A stretch of DNA of 7,448 bases from a bacterium. GTDB lineage: Bacteria > Babelota > Babeliae > Babelales > RVW-14. The notes beneath the pieces were generated by a model that was given only the letters and a program-made list of their open reading frames with translations, did no database searches and was not told where the DNA came from. The position numbers were made by a program, and so were the translations under genes. The stretch covers positions 1 through 7,448 of the forward strand of contig JAHFBR010000050.1 in NCBI GenBank assembly GCA_023249955.1, read 5' to 3'. Shown in pieces: positions 5,914 through 7,448 of this stretch (its first letter is position 1; each line of letters begins with the position of its first letter).

Positions 5914-5943
5914 TTGACGATGAGCAACTATGGTGTGTTAATG
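5914..5943 (+). promoter_or_regulatory. Weak candidate promoter for the MscS-ankyrin cluster
   Basis: TTGACG (5914-5919) is a good -35 match. At 17 or 18 bp lie GTTAAT (5937-5942) or TTAATG (5938-5943), which are poor to moderate -10 matches. A short imperfect inverted repeat (ACAATTA 5946-5952, TAGTTGT 5956-5962) sits just downstream, before the GAGGGG ribosome-binding site. Confidence 0.28.
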
Positions 5944-5986
5944 TAACAATTATTATAGTTGTCAAAAAAAATATAGAGGGGTTCAT

Positions 5987-6787
5987 ATGTCACGCGCACA
6001 AAGCTTGTATAAATTTCTTTTGAAGCTTAGCATTGAAGACATCATCATATTTGTGGTGGTCGTTTTCTGTCTATCGTTATTCACAAAGTTCGTCAAAGCC
6101 CTCAGCCGCTTCATTACAAAAAAATTTCCCAATAAACGCATGTTTATCTTCGGTTGGGTGCCACTTTTTAATTTTATAATTTATGCGACCGGCATCATTG
6201 CAACCGTCTTTATCCTCTTTCAGCCTGGCAAAGAGGTTTCCATTGGTTTTTTGGCAAGCGCACTTGTTGCGATGGGCTTTGCCTTAAAAGACCCTGTCGC
6301 CTCCATGATCTCAAGTATTATTTTATTGCTCGATAAGCCCTTTCAGGTTGGTGACCGCATTACATTTAAAAATGTTTATGGCGAAGTTATTGATATTGGA
6401 CTTCGCTCGGTCAAGCTATTGACACTGGATGAAAGCATCGTTACTATTCCAAACCACCAATTTCTCACCGACCTGGTAAGCTCAAGCAGTGCCGGCAACC
6501 TAAAGATGATGACAACGGTTGATATCCACATCTCACCATCATCCAATTTGGCTCAAGCAAAGGAGATCCTAGAAAAAGTTGCTCAAAATATCTTTTACGT
6601 AGATACTTCTGAAAAGATTATTGTCGTTGGCAAAGAGGTTTTAGGTATTTCGGGTGTCGTTTCTATTGCAATGAGAACCAAATGCATTATCAAAGATGCC
6701 AGGACGGAGCGCGCATTTCAAACCGAATTGCTTATAAACGCCAATAACGAGTTTAAGAAACATAACATTACACAAATCGTTAACTGA
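5987..6787 (+). CDS. MscS-family small-conductance mechanosensitive channel
   Basis: MscS channels are homoheptamers in the inner membrane that open when membrane tension rises, releasing solutes after hypo-osmotic shock. The 266-residue protein has the minimal MscS layout (E. coli MscS is 286). Hydrophobic segments lie at about 16-33 and 54-78, and the pore-lining TM3 is about 83-115, with small residues in its first half (IGFLASALVAMGFALKDPVA). The cytoplasmic beta domain follows from PFQVGDRITF (118-127) and includes the signature VTIPNHQF (152-159); the alpha/beta C-terminal domain is about 172-262. The ATG has GAGGGG 5 nt upstream. The ankyrin gene starts 15 nt after the stop, so the two are probably co-transcribed. 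Family assignment is secure; whether the channel gates like E. coli MscS or has a specialised role is not visible. Confidence 0.94.
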   Translation: MSRAQSLYKFLLKLSIEDIIIFVVVVFCLSLFTKFVKALSRFITKKFPNKRMFIFGWVPLFNFIIYATGIIATVFILFQPGKEVSIGFLASALVAMGFALKDPVASMISSIILLLDKPFQVGDRITFKNVYGEVIDIGLRSVKLLTLDESIVTIPNHQFLTDLVSSSSAGNLKMMTTVDIHISPSSNLAQAKEILEKVAQNIFYVDTSEKIIVVGKEVLGISGVVSIAMRTKCIIKDARTERAFQTELLINANNEFKKHNITQIVN

Positions 6788-6802
6788 TTTTCGATTTTTT
6801 AT

Positions 6803-7381
6803 ATGCATTCCATATCACTTACCGTACTTCTTTTTATCGCTTGCCAGTTCGGCGTCACAACAGCTTACGGCATGCAGCAAGATCCACCATCGTTGCTTAA
6901 AGCTCTGCAGGACCAAGCAGAGGACGCAACCATTCTGGCACTGCTTGAGAGCAAAACAGTCAATGTAAACGAGCAAGAAGACTATGGGTGGACAGCGCTG
7001 CACGAAGCAATTTGCCAAAATCGCTTCGTCATTGCCGAAGCGCTCCTGAAGCGTGGAGCCTTTGTGAATGCGCGATCAGAAGCAGCATGCTTACGTGGAC
7101 ACAACAAAAACTTTGGTTGGCTGCCCATTCACGAAGCCGCATTTCGCGGCAATCTGGAAGCCGTCAAGCTTTTGACCAGATATGGAGCACTTCTCTATCA
7201 ACACAATCATCGCGGACGGACCCCGCAGCAAGAGGCTGGCGAACATGCTGCGATTGTCGCTTTTTTTAGAGATGATCCTTTTAATCTTGCATACAACCAA
7301 AGCCTCGCAGCACGACAAAGTCAAGAGTACCGCCTCGCAGAGATGCGCTATCTTGCCTCCAAAACCAAATCGACCAAATGA
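6803..7381 (+). CDS. Exported ankyrin-repeat protein
   Basis: The 192-residue protein begins with a hydrophobic stretch (about residues 4-15) and a small-residue region ending TTAYG (19-23), which reads as a signal peptide for export, although its n-region lacks Lys or Arg. Ankyrin units follow: a clear one at 61-91 (GWTALHEAI...LLKRGAFVNA), a second at 105-133 (GWLPIHEAAFRGN...LLTRYGALL) and a partial third from 137 (RGRTPQQEA). The segment before residue 61 may be a degenerate first unit. About 13 residues including C96 are inserted between the first two clear repeats. The C-terminus (170-192) is charged and probably helical. Ankyrin repeats bind other proteins; the partner could be periplasmic or a host protein. 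I see no Shine-Dalgarno before the ATG, so translation may depend on coupling to the MscS gene 15 nt upstream. Confidence 0.85.
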   Translation: MHSISLTVLLFIACQFGVTTAYGMQQDPPSLLKALQDQAEDATILALLESKTVNVNEQEDYGWTALHEAICQNRFVIAEALLKRGAFVNARSEAACLRGHNKNFGWLPIHEAAFRGNLEAVKLLTRYGALLYQHNHRGRTPQQEAGEHAAIVAFFRDDPFNLAYNQSLAARQSQEYRLAEMRYLASKTKSTK

Positions 7382-7448
7382 ATAAAACATGGTACATTGC
7401 TGATCGTCGGAACTGGTCAATCTTTTACCGCGGTCTTCAATGGAACAA
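7378..7448 (+). CDS. Start of an unidentified ORF overlapping the ankyrin gene
   Basis: An ATG at 7378-7380 overlaps the ankyrin stop codon as ATGA, and the frame stays open to the right edge (23 full codons, beginning MNKTWYIADRRNW). Overlaps of this kind are common between co-translated genes in bacteria. The visible N-terminus is aromatic-rich and has no signal-peptide character. I do not recognise it. No Shine-Dalgarno is evident, as for the ankyrin gene. The fragment is too short to exclude a chance open frame. Confidence 0.5.
   Translation, partial: MNKTWYIADRRNWSIFYRGLQWN

Noticed and set aside
7091..7420. 109-codon minus-strand ORF opposite the ankyrin gene
   Set aside because: It is antisense to clear ankyrin repeats and has no independent support.

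Overview
The window carries seven protein-coding genes, one of them cut by the left edge, plus the first codons of a probable eighth at the right edge. Most are housekeeping or envelope genes. From left to right: the N-terminus of a calcineurin-like metallophosphoesterase (minus); a small RRM-type RNA-binding protein with a Gly/Arg tail (plus); threonyl-tRNA synthetase (minus); a PIN-PhoH ATPase of the YlaK/PhoH2 type (plus); cytidylate kinase (minus); and a plus-strand cluster of an MscS-like channel, an exported ankyrin-repeat protein and an overlapping partial ORF.

Neighbouring genes mostly alternate in direction, giving three divergent gaps (296-610, 2930-3271, 5774-5986) and two convergent gaps (974-1222, 4787-5068). 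The divergent gaps hold ribosome-binding sites, promoter-like hexamers and one perfect 19-bp palindrome. The first convergent gap holds a very strong intrinsic terminator. Both convergent gaps hold copies of a palindromic, REP-like repeat of about 50 bp ending in CGCTCAGGGCGAACGG or its complement: one copy in the first gap, and two good copies plus one degenerate copy in the second. None is seen in the divergent gaps.

The organism is bacterial: Shine-Dalgarno sites, a bacterial ThrRS and Cmk, and an intrinsic terminator. A secreted ankyrin protein, an RRM/RGG protein and REP-like repeats between otherwise compact genes fit a host-associated or intracellular lineage. My best guess is Candidatus Dependentiae (TM6/Babeliae), but this is an inference from gene content and style and no marker in the window proves it.

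There is no single pathway here. ThrRS (translation), Cmk (pyrimidine nucleotides), PhoH and the RRM protein (RNA metabolism) are independent core functions. MscS, the ankyrin protein and the next ORF look like one transcription unit, since the gaps are 15 nt and then an ATGA overlap. The points most worth following up are the paired-stem repeat family with conserved stems and variable loop, a ThrRS lacking the N-terminal TGS domain, a Lys/Gln/His-rich insertion inside the PhoH ATPase domain, and the palindrome upstream of the RRM gene. I see no CRISPR array, IS element, rRNA or tRNA.
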